Assembly: GCF_001006805.1 (NCBI RefSeq)
Contig: NZ_LN811359.1
Span: forward strand, 306,546 to 365,180
Direction of reading: 5' to 3'
DNA: 58,635 nt
DNA from: Microvirga massiliensis
Lineage (GTDB): Bacteria; Pseudomonadota; Alphaproteobacteria; Rhizobiales; Beijerinckiaceae
Part shown: positions 41,131-49,547 of the stretch, one piece after another
Layout: each line of letters begins with the position of its first letter
How positions within the stretch are numbered: position 1 is the stretch's first letter
Program-made: the position numbers and the translations under genes
Notes under the pieces: model-generated
What the model was told of the DNA's origin: nothing
What the model saw: only the letters and a program-made list of their open reading frames with translations
Database searches by the model: none

Positions 41131-41643
41131 TCAGAAGGGTGATGCGCTGTTACGCGACTCCGCTTCGAGCCCTGCCAGATAGGTGCGGAGCAGCCGCTCG
41201 AGCGCGGCACAATCATCCTTGGAGATCAGCGCAACCAGACGCGCCTGGGTCTCGACATGCGCGGTGACCGCTGCATCGATGACCGCAAAGCCCCTCTCGG
41301 TCAGAGCGATGATGACGCTGCGTGCGTCCTGGGGGTTCAGCCGGCGTTCAACCAGGCCCGCTTTCCCGAGTTGGTCGATCCGATTGGTCATCGTGCCGGA
41401 GGTCACCATGGTCATGGCCATCAGGTCCCCGGGCGAAAGGGCATAGGGCGGCCCGGAGCGGCGCAGGGTGGCCAGAACGTCAAAGCTCGCGGCATTCAGC
41501 CCGTGCGCGGCGAAGGTCTTCTCCATCTCGCGCCCGAGATGGCGCGAGACCTGCCTGAGGCGGCCGATCAGGCCCATCGGCGCGACGTCGAGGTCGGGCC
41601 GCTCCCGGTGCCACTGGGCCAGAATGTTATCGATGCGATCCAT
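41131..41643 (-). CDS. MarR-family transcriptional regulator
   Basis: This 170-residue protein starts at the ATG 41643-41641. A winged HTH is seen in GLNAASFDVLATLRRSGPPY, SPGDLMAMTMVTSGTMTNRI DQLGKAGLVERRLNPQDARS and VIIALTERG (recognition helix and wing). It is divergent from an EamA exporter gene. Two palindromes in the 70-base gap are its likely operators, so it would repress the exporter and itself. Confidence 0.92.
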   Translation of the reverse strand: MDRIDNILAQWHRERPDLDVAPMGLIGRLRQVSRHLGREMEKTFAAHGLNAASFDVLATLRRSGPPYALSPGDLMAMTMVTSGTMTNRIDQLGKAGLVERRLNPQDARSVIIALTERGFAVIDAAVTAHVETQARLVALISKDDCAALERLLRTYLAGLEAESRNSASPF

Positions 41644-41667
41644 GTTCCCACGTTCGCCACGGAACTA

Positions 41668-41681
41668 TCTTGACGTCAAGA
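41668..41681. promoter_or_regulatory. MarR operator 1
   Basis: TCTTGACGTCAAGA is a perfect 14-bp palindrome, 25 bases upstream of the marR start. It shares its half-site TCTTGA with operator 2, centred 26 bases away. Confidence 0.7.
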
Positions 41682-41690
41682 CATCTCCGG

Positions 41691-41710
41691 TTATCTTGAC
41701 CTCAAGATAA
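41691..41710. promoter_or_regulatory. MarR operator 2
   Basis: TTATCTTGA and TCAAGATAA are 9-bp inverted arms around a CC centre, ending 6 bases before the first ATG of the EamA gene. Binding here would block ribosome-site-proximal transcription of the exporter. Confidence 0.7.
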
Positions 41711-41716
41711 TTGGGG

Positions 41717-42604
41717 ATGCCGCCCATGGCCCGCCAAGCCGACCTGCTGCTGACCGCGATCGCGCCGGCGATCTGGGGCAGCACCTACCTGGTCACCACG
41801 CAGTTCCTGCCTGACGGCTATCCCCTGACCGTGGCGATGCTGCGGGCGCTTCCGGCAGGCCTCCTGCTGCTGCTGGTGGTGCGCCGACTGCCGGCCGGGA
41901 TCTGGTGGGCCAGGGCCTTCGTGCTCGGCGCGCTCAACTTCTCGCTCTTCTGGTGGATGCTGTTCATCTCCGCCTACCGCCTGCCGGGCGGCATGGCCGC
42001 AACGGTCGGCGCCATCCAGCCGCTGATCGTGGTCATCCTGGCCCACCTCGTGCTGGGCTCGACCATTCGTGTCCTGTCCGTTGTCGCCGCGCTCGCTGGC
42101 ATGGCCGGGGTGGCGCTCCTGATCCTGACGCCGCAGGCCGCGCTCGATCCGCTCGGGGTTGCGGCGGGCTTGATGGGCGCAGTCTCGATGGCGGCCGGAA
42201 CGGTGCTCAGCCGGCGCTGGCAGCCGCCGGTCTCGCCCTTGACCTTCACGGCCTGGCAATTGACGGCGGGCGGCCTCCTGCTGCTCCCGGCGGCGCTGTG
42301 CCTGGAGCCGCCCTTGCCCGCGCTTACGGGACCCAACGTTCTCGGCTTTGCCTATCTCGGCCTGATCGGAGCGGCGCTCACTTACATCCTCTGGTTTCGC
42401 GGAATCGCCCGGCTGGAGCCATCCGCGGTCGCCCCGCTCGGTCTTCTCAGCCCCGTGTCGGCAGTCATTCTCGGCTGGTGGGTTCTGTCCCAGCACCTGA
42501 CCGCGGTCCAGTTCGCCGGCGTGGGCCTCGTGCTGGCCAGCGTCTGGCTGAGCCAGCGCGCCCAGCAGGCGCACCGGCCCGCCGCTATCGTTTACGCGCG
42601 GTGA
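41717..42604 (+). CDS. EamA/DMT-family transporter controlled by MarR
   Basis: The ATG at 41717 gives 295 residues; MARQADLLLTAIAPAIWGST from the ATG at 41726 is also plausible. Ten hydrophobic segments make two EamA repeats (first ending GVALLILTP, second GVGLVLASVWLSQRA). The block APAIWGSTYLVTTQFLPDGY PLTVAMLRALPAGL is typical of the family. Divergence from a marR gene with two operators suggests export of a compound that MarR senses, perhaps a drug or aromatic acid. wrbA starts 47 bases after its stop and may be co-transcribed. Confidence 0.9.
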   Translation: MPPMARQADLLLTAIAPAIWGSTYLVTTQFLPDGYPLTVAMLRALPAGLLLLLVVRRLPAGIWWARAFVLGALNFSLFWWMLFISAYRLPGGMAATVGAIQPLIVVILAHLVLGSTIRVLSVVAALAGMAGVALLILTPQAALDPLGVAAGLMGAVSMAAGTVLSRRWQPPVSPLTFTAWQLTAGGLLLLPAALCLEPPLPALTGPNVLGFAYLGLIGAALTYILWFRGIARLEPSAVAPLGLLSPVSAVILGWWVLSQHLTAVQFAGVGLVLASVWLSQRAQQAHRPAAIVYAR

Positions 42605-42651
42605 TCGACGCGCCCCATAGCTCCCTCGCCCTCACTGACCGGAACCTGTCG

Positions 42652-43278
42652 ATGACGAAAGTTCTCGTGCTTTACTACTCGGCCTACGGGCACATTGCGG
42701 CGATGGCGGCCGCGGCCGCCGACGGTGCCGGGGAGGCCGGCGCTTCCGTGACCGTGCGGCGCGTTCCCGAACTGACCGACGCGGCGGTGACGGCTGGGCA
42801 TCCAGCCGACGACACCCCGGCCGCCTCTGTGAGCGAGCTCGTCGACTATGACGCCATCATTTTCGGGACTCCCACCCGGTTCGGCAACATGGCCTCACCG
42901 ATGAAGGACTTTCTCGACCGCTGCGGCGGCCTCTGGGCCCGTAATGCGCTGGTCGGCCGGGTCGGTAGCGCATTTACGTCGAGCGAAAGCCAGCATGGCG
43001 GGCAGGAGCACACGCTGCTCTCGCTGCATGCCTCTCTGATGCACCTCGGCATGGTAGTCGTCGGCCTGCCCTACACCTTCAAGGGGCAGACCCGCATGGA
43101 CGAGATCACTGGCGGCTCGCCGTATGGGGCAACCACGCTCGCCGTGAAGGATGACGGCAGTTACCGCCCGCCGAGCACGAACGAGCTCGATGGTGCGCGC
43201 TTTCAGGGGCACTATGTTGCGGAGATTGCTGCGTCGCTCGCGCGAGCTCGGTTCGAGAGATGCGTCGAGCCGGCATGA
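42652..43278 (+). CDS. wrbA: NAD(P)H:quinone oxidoreductase WrbA
   Basis: This 208-residue flavodoxin-fold protein starts at the ATG at 42652. KVLVLYYSAYGHIAAMA is the FMN phosphate loop. DAIIFGTPTRFGNMASPMKD and FTSSESQHGGQEHTLLSLHA are WrbA signatures, followed by LPYTFKGQTRMDEITGGSPY GATTLA. WrbA reduces quinones by two electrons and protects from redox cycling. Its place after the MarR-controlled exporter suggests a shared response to quinone-like compounds. Confidence 0.94.
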   Translation: MTKVLVLYYSAYGHIAAMAAAAADGAGEAGASVTVRRVPELTDAAVTAGHPADDTPAASVSELVDYDAIIFGTPTRFGNMASPMKDFLDRCGGLWARNALVGRVGSAFTSSESQHGGQEHTLLSLHASLMHLGMVVVGLPYTFKGQTRMDEITGGSPYGATTLAVKDDGSYRPPSTNELDGARFQGHYVAEIAASLARARFERCVEPA

Positions 43279-43468
43279 TCGGGGCGAAGAGCGTGCAAGG
43301 TTTGTTGGGCGTGCCTGGGCACTCCTTTGCGCTATTGGGTTTCGCCGAGATCGGTTCCGGTGCGTGCGTTGCACGATGGCCTAATGAACCGATAGCCAAG
43401 CGCATCAACCAGGAAGGCATGGAACGCGCCATCAAAGAAAGGCGGCCACGCATGTCACAATCGATCGG

Positions 43469-43540
43469 GCTGTGTCGTCTTTGTCTCCTGAATGCAGCTC
43501 AACGAGAGAATACCTGATGCAGCCTCGCCTCGATCCCTTC
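43469..43540 (+). repeat. Direct repeat copy 1 (upstream region and start of an AhpD-like gene)
   Basis: This copy matches 44102-44175. The last 26 bases, starting at the TGATG before the ATG, are identical; the earlier part, including GTCGTCT and GAGAA, is similar with a few changes and a small gap. It supplies the ATG and first eight codons (MQPRLDPF) ahead of the cupin. Confidence 0.75.
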
Positions 43541-44012
43541 ACAGACGTAACGCCCAACCCAGGACTCAACAACCAACTCCCAAGGCTCGCCCAATCGAAG
43601 TCTTTCGGCGTGATGGCAGCGATCGCGGCACTCACCCTTGTTTCAGGCGCGGCCCTGGCGCAGTCTGCACCGCGCGGCACCGTCACCCCGGCCTTCCGCG
43701 AAGCGATCCCGAACATTCCGGGCAAGAGCATCGTTGCCGTGGTGGTCAGCTATCCCCCCGGGTGGGAAGACGCCGCCGCATCGTCACGCGCGTTCGGCCT
43801 TCGTCACGGCCTATGTGCTGTCAGGAGCAATCCGCAGTCAGGTGGATGATGGGCCGGTGCAGGTCTTCCGGGCCGGCGAAAGCTGGTCCGAACGGCCCGG
43901 GGCGCATCACACGATCAGCGAGAACGCCAGCACCACCGAGCCCGCAAAGCTCCTCGCCATCTCCGTGGTCGACACGAACGACACCGAGCTCACGACCTTT
44001 GACGGGCAGTGA
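43517..44012 (+). pseudogene. Secreted cupin-domain protein with one frame change
   Basis: From the ATG at 43517 (or, more naturally, 43613) a signal-like segment VMAAIAALTLVSGAALAQSA leads into IPGKSIVAVVVSYPPG. One extra base in the C/G run near 43757-43764 then breaks the frame. The correct continuation, GGKTPPHRHARSAFVTAYVL SGAIRSQVDDGPVQVFRAGE SW, is a cupin with metal-binding His residues (HRH) and ends in LTTFDGQ at 44012. Small secreted or periplasmic cupins of this type are often labelled antibiotic-biosynthesis or quercetinase-like; the function is unknown. The first 8 codons from 43517 are copied from the AhpD-like gene. Confidence 0.75.
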
Positions 44013-44101
44013 CACGGCGCAGGCAAAGATTTCTGACGCATATCACTCCACCCCTGATTTCGTTCGACGAAAGACGATCGCGGCAGGTCACGAACGACAG
44101 A

Positions 44102-44175
44102 GCTGCGTCGTCTCTATCCCGTGACAGTTATTCAACCCAGGAGAACGCTTGATGCAGCCTCGCCTCGATCCCTTC
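44102..44175 (+). repeat. Direct repeat copy 2 (native start of the AhpD-like gene)
   Basis: This is the second copy of the 43469-43540 repeat. Here the MQPRLDPF start belongs to a complete carboxymuconolactone-decarboxylase-family gene, so this is probably the source copy. Confidence 0.75.
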
Positions 44176-44613
44176 GCGGTCGCCCCTGCCATGATGAAGC
44201 CCATGCTGGCACTCGAGAACGCCGTGAAGACCAGCGGGCTCGAGATGAGCCTGATTGATCTGGTCAAAATCCGTGCCTCCCAGATCAATGGATGCGCCTA
44301 CTGCATCCACATGCACACACGCGACGCGCGTGCCGCCGGAGAAAGCGAGGAGCGGCTCTATCTGCTGTCAGCTTGGCGGGAGTCATCACTCTACACTCCG
44401 CGCGAGCGGGCCGCGCTGGCCTGGACGGAAGCGCTGACCCTGGTGGCCGAGATCCATGCTCCGGACGCGGACTATCAGGAACTGCGCCGCCACTTCACCG
44501 AGGAGGAGATCGTCAAGCTCACCCTGCTGATCGGGACCATCAATGTCTGGAACCGGATCGCGATCGGCTTCCGGAGCCAACATCCAACAGACAAAACCGC
44601 CAAAGCTGCCTGA
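44152..44613 (+). CDS. Carboxymuconolactone decarboxylase/AhpD-like protein
   Basis: This 153-residue protein starts at the ATG at 44152 with AGGAG upstream. It is an alpha-helical AhpD-fold protein with the redox motif NGCAYCIHMHTRDAR (C-x-x-C-x-x-x-H), preceded by LIDLVKIRASQI and followed by LYTPRERAALAWTEALTLVA. Such proteins act as alkylhydroperoxidases or, in COG2128, as general peroxidase partners. With wrbA and a cupin nearby it suggests an oxidative-stress cluster. Confidence 0.9.
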   Translation: MQPRLDPFAVAPAMMKPMLALENAVKTSGLEMSLIDLVKIRASQINGCAYCIHMHTRDARAAGESEERLYLLSAWRESSLYTPRERAALAWTEALTLVAEIHAPDADYQELRRHFTEEEIVKLTLLIGTINVWNRIAIGFRSQHPTDKTAKAA

Positions 44614-44685
44614 GGCGGGGGCCGGCGACTCCGTCGACTTCATGGCAAAACGCCTGGAAACGATGGATGGCTTCGATCCCTGTGA

Positions 44686-45144
44686 TCAGGTCTCCTGTTC
44701 CAGGAACGGACTCGCGGCCCGCACTGCAGGAGCGCACGACGGAGAAAGCTCGAGGAGCACAGCATCGGGCCTCGACGAGCCGACCCAAAGCTCGAACGTC
44801 GTCCCAACGGCCCATACCGGATCGTTGAGCGCACGATTTACAATGAGCGGCGCCGCCGCCCGCGCACACGTCGCCACGTCCGTCACGATGGCTTGCGGCG
44901 CACGGGCGGCCGCGAGCCTTTCAGCGATTTCGGCCTGAACGGGGTCGATGATGAAGAACGCGACCAGGGCAGCGATGAGGTCCTGCTTGGGGCGGCCTGC
45001 CCAGAAGCCGGCGAGGATGTCGGGCAGGGTCCGACATCGCGAGAGCGCCGGCTGCGCTCGCCAGAGGGGCTCGGACCACGGGGTGAGGCTCAGGTAAGGA
45101 CGAGCCTGTCCATTAGCAAGCGCTTCGGGGCCGCTGGAGTAGCT
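44686..45144 (-). pseudogene. Protein-like minus-strand frame without a start
   Basis: The frame is open for 153 codons between stops at 45147-45145 and 44688-44686. It reads like protein (LPDILAGFWAGRPKQDLIAA, LVAFFIIDPVQAEIAERLAA, NDPVWAVGTTFELWVGSS). There is no ATG, and a GTG appears only at residue 87. I do not recognise it. It is either the remainder of a truncated gene or a gene whose start has been lost through a frame error. The plus-strand alternatives are less protein-like. Confidence 0.35.
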
Positions 45145-45167
45145 CTACGCCTCACGCCTCGACCTGA

Positions 45168-45317
45168 TCAGGTCCAGGTTTCCGACGCACACACCAAGGC
45201 GAAGAGGCCGAGGATTCCGCCGAGTTCGGCTATCGTTCTCAGGATGGGAACAGGGTCGTCCGACAGATAGGTCCATCCGCCGAGCACGAGAATGATGAGC
45301 ATGGCCCACCACGCCAT
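45168..45317 (-). CDS. Small membrane protein
   Basis: This 49-residue frame starts at the ATG 45317-45315, with GGGGAG about 8 bases upstream. AWWAMLIILVLGGWTYLS is one helix and ILRTIAELGGILGLFALVCA a possible second. It is not recognised. The strong ribosome site and two clean hydrophobic segments favour a real gene. It is divergent from the VapBC pair downstream. Confidence 0.5.
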   Translation of the reverse strand: MAWWAMLIILVLGGWTYLSDDPVPILRTIAELGGILGLFALVCASETWT

Positions 45318-45519
45318 GGATACTCTCCCCTTGTGGCATTCTCCCCAGCGCCGAGCGTCGTATAGCAACGCTTGGCCTTATTACGCAACGGCAGCTCCGG
45401 ACCACGAGGCTGGAACCCAGATGCAAAGCAAGGCGCCCCACCGGCTAAGGGCTGCGGCCGACATTTGGATCGTCATCATTTGATGCTATCTAACGTGCCT
45501 CTACAAGGAGGCTGCCCGG

Positions 45520-45717
45520 ATGAGAACGACGATTGCCCTGGATGACGAGCTCGTCGCAAAGGCCCAGGCGCTCACCGGCCTCCAGGAGAAGTCGGCCTTG
45601 GTGCGCGAAGCGTTGAAAGCCCTTGTCGAGCGGGAGAGTGCCCGCCGGCTGGCCCGCCTGGGTGGCAGTGAACCTGATCTCAAGCCGGTCCCGCGCAGGC
45701 GGGCTGACGCCCGGTGA
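45520..45717 (+). CDS. vapB: VapB-type ribbon-helix-helix antitoxin
   Basis: This 65-residue protein starts at the ATG at 45520 with AAGGAGG upstream. MRTTIALDDELVAKAQALTG is the MetJ/Arc-like ribbon and first helix, followed by EKSALVREALKALVERESAR. The basic tail RRLARLGGSEPDLKPVPRRR binds the toxin groove. The stop overlaps the toxin start by four bases. Confidence 0.92.
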   Translation: MRTTIALDDELVAKAQALTGLQEKSALVREALKALVERESARRLARLGGSEPDLKPVPRRRADAR

Positions 45718-46082
45718 TCCTCGTCGATACCTCGGTCTGGATCGATCATCTCAAGGGTGGCGATGCCGCCTTGGCTGGCCTGCTAGAGAACGGACGCGTG
45801 CTGGCGCACCCCTTTGTGATTGGCGAGATTGCCCTCGGCAGCCTGCGCCAACGCAGTACTGTTCTGACTTCCTTGCGCGACCTGCCAAAGACCATCGTAG
45901 CCAATGACAATGAAGTCCTGCTGTACATCGAGCGGGAGAAACTCTTCAACACCGGGATCGGCTATGTCGACGCCCACCTGCTGACAGCGGCAAAACTCAC
46001 GCCGGGCACCTTGCTGTGGACCCGTGATAGACGGCTACGGGAGGCAGCGATGCGGCTGGAACTCTCTGCAAAGCTGAGTTGA
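45714..46082 (+). CDS. vapC: VapC-type PIN-domain ribonuclease toxin
   Basis: This 122-residue protein begins with GTG at 45714. The acidic PIN residues are in MILVDTSVWIDHLKGG (Asp), HPFVIGEIALGSLRQR (Glu), GIGYVDAHLLTAA (Asp) and LLWTRDRRLREAA (Asp). The operon structure with the ribbon-helix-helix antitoxin is standard. This is the second VapBC pair in the window, with a different antitoxin fold from the first. Confidence 0.93.
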   Translation: MILVDTSVWIDHLKGGDAALAGLLENGRVLAHPFVIGEIALGSLRQRSTVLTSLRDLPKTIVANDNEVLLYIEREKLFNTGIGYVDAHLLTAAKLTPGTLLWTRDRRLREAAMRLELSAKLS

Positions 46083-46825
46083 CGAGCGAAATGAGGATCC
46101 TCTCCAGAAGGTTGCTGAGCACGCCAACATCGCCGTCCCAGGCCAATCTAACGGCTGCTCGGTGTTCATCCGGAGCACCCCGTCGGTTGTGTCAAGGCGC
46201 TCAAGGCCGAGGCGGTGGAACCTTGGCCATACGGCGGCGGCGTGGACGCGGGGGATTTCATCACCGGCTGATTTCATCACCGAACCGGGTCCCCGCCGCG
46301 CTTACCGCGTAGTGACGGGTGCACGGCACGGCCCCTCCATCACTTGCGGCCAGGAAGATCTCTGGTCTCTCCTGCCCTGCGACCGTTGTAGCAAGGTGCC
46401 AGCCCAGGGTGAGGTGCGTATGGCTGGCGTAATCATGCCCAGCGCTACCCGCTTGAACTGTCCTTACAGGCGGGCTTGCCATTTCAACCCTCGGCTATCG
46501 CGTAGGAGCCGCCCTCCCCGACCGCGGACGCACCGTTGACAGCCCCGGGGAAGCAGGTGCCCCGAAGGTGCGCCTGAACTCGCGGGCGAAGTGCGGCTGG
46601 TCGGCGAGAACTTTGGTGTGGGCATCTCGGCTACCGGCGCCATCTCAGCCCCACTGAGCACAAAGCATCTGAGGAGCGTCGGGTCTGTAGACCGTTTAGC
46701 GCGCTCTGTGAGGGTACGAATCTTTTCAGGGAAAAATTACTGCGGGAGGGCCGGCGGTTGAACGTGTGTAAGCTGTCCCTGAAAGACTGGAGAGGGACCG
46801 ACGCTTGCGTCGTGCTTCTTGGAGA
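46083..46825. other. 743-base stretch without an intact gene
   Basis: I see no complete gene. Around 46535-46620 on the minus strand about 20 codons resemble the end of an AraC-type HTH. Elsewhere only short, unrelated frames occur. No RNA gene or terminator is evident. Confidence 0.5.
46535..46620 (-). pseudogene. AraC-family HTH fragment
   Basis: The minus-strand frame reads LADQPHFAREFRRTFGAPAS, which matches the second recognition helix and end of AraC/XylS domains (FADQPHFxRxFRRxFGxxP). The rest of the domain is missing. Confidence 0.4.
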
Positions 46826-47626
46826 TCAGTCCATCCCGAGCAAGCGATAAATCCTTTTCGTATAGACGCCGAACGCCTCGGTGGTTTTGACGTCGAGAGT
46901 CCGCGGGAACGGCAGGTCGATCTCGAAGTAGTCGGCCATGCGGGCAGGACCGGCGGTCAGTACCGCGCAGTGCGAGCCGAGGAATACCGCCTCCTGAATT
47001 GAGTGGGTGACGAAGATGATCGTCTTCCGGCTCTGTTGCCAGATCCGCAGCATCTCCAGGTTCATCTTCTCGCGCGTGAGGGCATCGAGGGCGCCAAAGG
47101 GCTCGTCCATGAGGATGAGCTTTGGGTCGTGCACGAGAGCGCGAGCGATGGAGGCCCGCTGTTGCATGCCTCCGGAGAGTTCGTATGGGTATTTGTCCTC
47201 GGAGCCCGCTAGTCCGACCATCGCCAGGAGATCACGGGCGCGCACTTCGGATTCCCGGCGGGGCAGCCCTAGGATCTCGGCCGGCAGCATGACGTTCTGT
47301 AGGACGGTGCGCCATTTCAGCAGGAGTGCCTGCTGGAACACCATGCCGATATCCCGCCCCGCTACAAAGGCCGATGCGCTGTTGCCGATCCGGACCTCGC
47401 CCTCGTCGGCCTGGTGCAGATCGGCGAGAATCCTCATGAGGGTGCTCTTGCCGCAGCCACTCGGGCCCACAAGGGAAACGAGATCGCCCTCCGCGACGTC
47501 CATGGTAACGTTGGAGATGGCAATCGATTCCCGCCCGCCCGACCGGTAGGCTTTCCGGACGCCTTTGAGTCGGATCATCGGCTCGGGTGCGGTGTTGCGC
47601 TCGATCAAGACCGAGGTCGCGCTCAT
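46826..47626 (-). CDS. ABC transporter ATPase, NitT/TauT (SsuB/TauB) type
   Basis: This 266-residue protein is read from the ATG 47626-47624, which overlaps the previous stop as ATGA; a GTG at 47635 is possible. It has Walker A VGPSGCGKSTLMRILADL, the Q-loop GMVFQQALLLKW, signature ELSGGMQQRASIARAL, Walker B LILMDEPFGALD and the switch histidine IIFVTHSIQEAV. The closest functional classes import nitrate, taurine, sulphonates or pyrimidine precursors. It energises the permease encoded upstream in the same operon. Confidence 0.93.
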   Translation of the reverse strand: MSATSVLIERNTAPEPMIRLKGVRKAYRSGGRESIAISNVTMDVAEGDLVSLVGPSGCGKSTLMRILADLHQADEGEVRIGNSASAFVAGRDIGMVFQQALLLKWRTVLQNVMLPAEILGLPRRESEVRARDLLAMVGLAGSEDKYPYELSGGMQQRASIARALVHDPKLILMDEPFGALDALTREKMNLEMLRIWQQSRKTIIFVTHSIQEAVFLGSHCAVLTAGPARMADYFEIDLPFPRTLDVKTTEAFGVYTKRIYRLLGMD

Positions 47627-48684
47627 GACAGCCACCGCTCCAGGTTTGCGGCCACGAATGCGTCATCCGAGAGGTCCGCGTGCTCGCGGCTGACCCGGTC
47701 GATTTCCTCTGCCTGGCCGGGGCTCAGCCCCTCGTTGCGGTCGATGCACCAGGTGCCCTCGAGGAGCCCCTGCCGCCGCAAAACCTCGTGGCAGCCGGCG
47801 ATGCAGCCGTGGAAATCGTTCGCCACATCGAAGAACACCGCGTTGCAGTCGGTGACACGGGAGTCGAGGGCGAGTATCTCCTGCGGGATCGGCCCGGCCG
47901 CAACAGCCTCCTGGAGTCTCGCCAGCATCCTGACCGCATTGCGAGTCCACACCGACCAATGACCGAGAAGTCCGCCCCGGAAGCGTACCGTCACGGGCAC
48001 TCCGTCCCGAATGACGGTAAAGGGTGTCGTCAGGTCTAGCACGATATGATCGTCATTGCCGGTGTAGAGGGTTACCCGCTCCTCCGCCCGCGCTGCGACA
48101 AGTCCGCGGATCACGTCCAAGGTGCGATAGCGATGGAATGGTGCAACCTTAATGGCGACCACGTTATCGATGGCTGCGAAGCGCTCCCAGAACGCGGCAT
48201 CGAGCGTCATTCCGCCCACCGCCGGCTGAAGATAGAAGCCGACCAATGGGATCTCCTCGGCGATGCGCTCGCAATGCTCGATGATGGTGTCGCTGCTCGC
48301 GCCCTTGAAAGCCGAGAGGCTGAGAAGGCCCGCATGGTAGCCAAGCCCGACTGCCGTGCGCGCCTCCGTAATCGCCTGCTCGGTCCTGCCGCACACGCCC
48401 GCCACCATTACCAGCGGTCGGTCCGTCCAGGCACGGCTGTCTTCCACCGCGGCGGCGAGGACAGGCTCATAAAGGCCGATGTCCCGGATCGCGAACTGCG
48501 TCGTGTGAACCCCGACCGCGAGCCCGCCCACGCCGGCATCCAAGTAGTAGCGGGTGAGCGCTCGCTGGCGGCGGCGGTCAAACCGCCGCTCAGAATCGAG
48601 GGCGAGGGGATGGGCTGGGATCGCGCAGCCCTTGCGCAGAAGGTCGAGAATCTCGGCCGCGAGTTGAGAATGGTGCAAAGCCAT
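47623..48684 (-). CDS. Dihydrodipicolinate synthase (DapA)-family aldolase/lyase
   Basis: This 353-residue protein starts at the ATG 48684-48682. Family marks are the N-terminal AIPAHPLALDSERRFDRRRQ, LDAGVGGLAVGVHTTQF and the Schiff-base lysine in NVVAIKVAPFHRYRTLDVIR. It is longer than DapA (about 290) and lacks the usual GTTGE motif, having GVHTTQF instead, so it is a divergent pyruvate- or keto-acid aldolase or dehydratase. It lies in a transporter operon and probably acts on the imported compound. Confidence 0.82.
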   Translation of the reverse strand: MALHHSQLAAEILDLLRKGCAIPAHPLALDSERRFDRRRQRALTRYYLDAGVGGLAVGVHTTQFAIRDIGLYEPVLAAAVEDSRAWTDRPLVMVAGVCGRTEQAITEARTAVGLGYHAGLLSLSAFKGASSDTIIEHCERIAEEIPLVGFYLQPAVGGMTLDAAFWERFAAIDNVVAIKVAPFHRYRTLDVIRGLVAARAEERVTLYTGNDDHIVLDLTTPFTVIRDGVPVTVRFRGGLLGHWSVWTRNAVRMLARLQEAVAAGPIPQEILALDSRVTDCNAVFFDVANDFHGCIAGCHEVLRRQGLLEGTWCIDRNEGLSPGQAEEIDRVSREHADLSDDAFVAANLERWLS

Positions 48685-48710
48685 GCGAGGCGTCCCCTTG
48701 CGAGAAGCAG

Positions 48711-49547
48711 TTATCCGAGTTCGGGTCCGGCAGCGACGAAGAGGTGCTGCGGGTTGCCGAATGGCAAAGCGCGGCGGCGCGCCATGCGCAGAAACGACCG
48801 CTGCACCGTGAAGCCGCGCTGCTCCAGGATTGCCGATAGGGCAGTCCAGCGGTCAGCGAGATCCAGAAAAATCGGGCCTTTAATGGAGCCGATCGCCGCC
48901 TCAAGGAGGCGGGCTGCGACCGCCTGACTGGCAGCGACGACCGGTCCGATCTGCGTCGCGAGCCGGCCGGGCCGGGCGAGAACGAAGCCGGTGTGATCGT
49001 GCGTGACGAAAGCGTACTGCGGAACCCGGCGGAATAGGCTTCCGAGCAGGAAGGACCGGTTCGCCCCAAAGGCTTCTGCATCCATTGCAGTCACTGTAGG
49101 TAGGTCGCTGGCCGCCATCGCGCGGGCACTGTCTGGTACGGCCTTCTCACCACGCCCCTGCCAGCGGGTGAGGCCGAAAATCGGTTCGAAGCCCAACGGG
49201 CGGTAAACCCGTTCGCCCGCAGGCGTCGCGTCGAGTACCGGAACCAGCCCCCGACGGTCCAAGTGCTCAAGGCATGAAGTGAGGATTTGCGTTCCGAGGC
49301 GCTGCTCCCTGCGGGCTTGCGTCACCAGTACCATGCTGATCCACGCGAAGCCGTCCGCGTAGGGCAGGACGGCGCCGGTCGCGACCGGCCGCCCGTCCTC
49401 AAGGATGCCGAAGACCGTGCCGCGCTCGAGGAAGAGCAGCCAGTCGTCGGCCGTCTGGTTCCAGCCAGCTTCGACCGACAAAGCCAGACAGTCGGCGAGA
49501 TGGCTTTGGTCGAGCGGCGCCGGCCGGACCGCATCAGTAAGTGCCAT
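48711..49547 (-). CDS. GNAT-family acetyltransferase (double-domain)
   Basis: This 278-residue protein is read from the ATG 49547-49545, overlapping the epimerase gene by 14 bases. The acetyl-CoA block is AWISMVLVTQARREQRLGTQ, then ILTSCLEHLDRRGLVPVLDA TPAGERVYRPLGFEPIFGL. A C-terminal half (VLARPGRLATQIGPVVAASQ AVAARLLEAAI) resembles a second GNAT-like or SCP2-like fold. The substrate is unknown; operon context suggests modification or detoxification of the imported compound or of an intermediate. Confidence 0.82.
   Translation of the reverse strand: MALTDAVRPAPLDQSHLADCLALSVEAGWNQTADDWLLFLERGTVFGILEDGRPVATGAVLPYADGFAWISMVLVTQARREQRLGTQILTSCLEHLDRRGLVPVLDATPAGERVYRPLGFEPIFGLTRWQGRGEKAVPDSARAMAASDLPTVTAMDAEAFGANRSFLLGSLFRRVPQYAFVTHDHTGFVLARPGRLATQIGPVVAASQAVAARLLEAAIGSIKGPIFLDLADRWTALSAILEQRGFTVQRSFLRMARRRALPFGNPQHLFVAAGPELG

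Noticed and set aside
41905..43278. 457-codon plus-strand open frame treated as one gene
   Set aside because: It joins an out-of-frame shadow of the EamA gene to the real wrbA; only the part from 42652 is coding.
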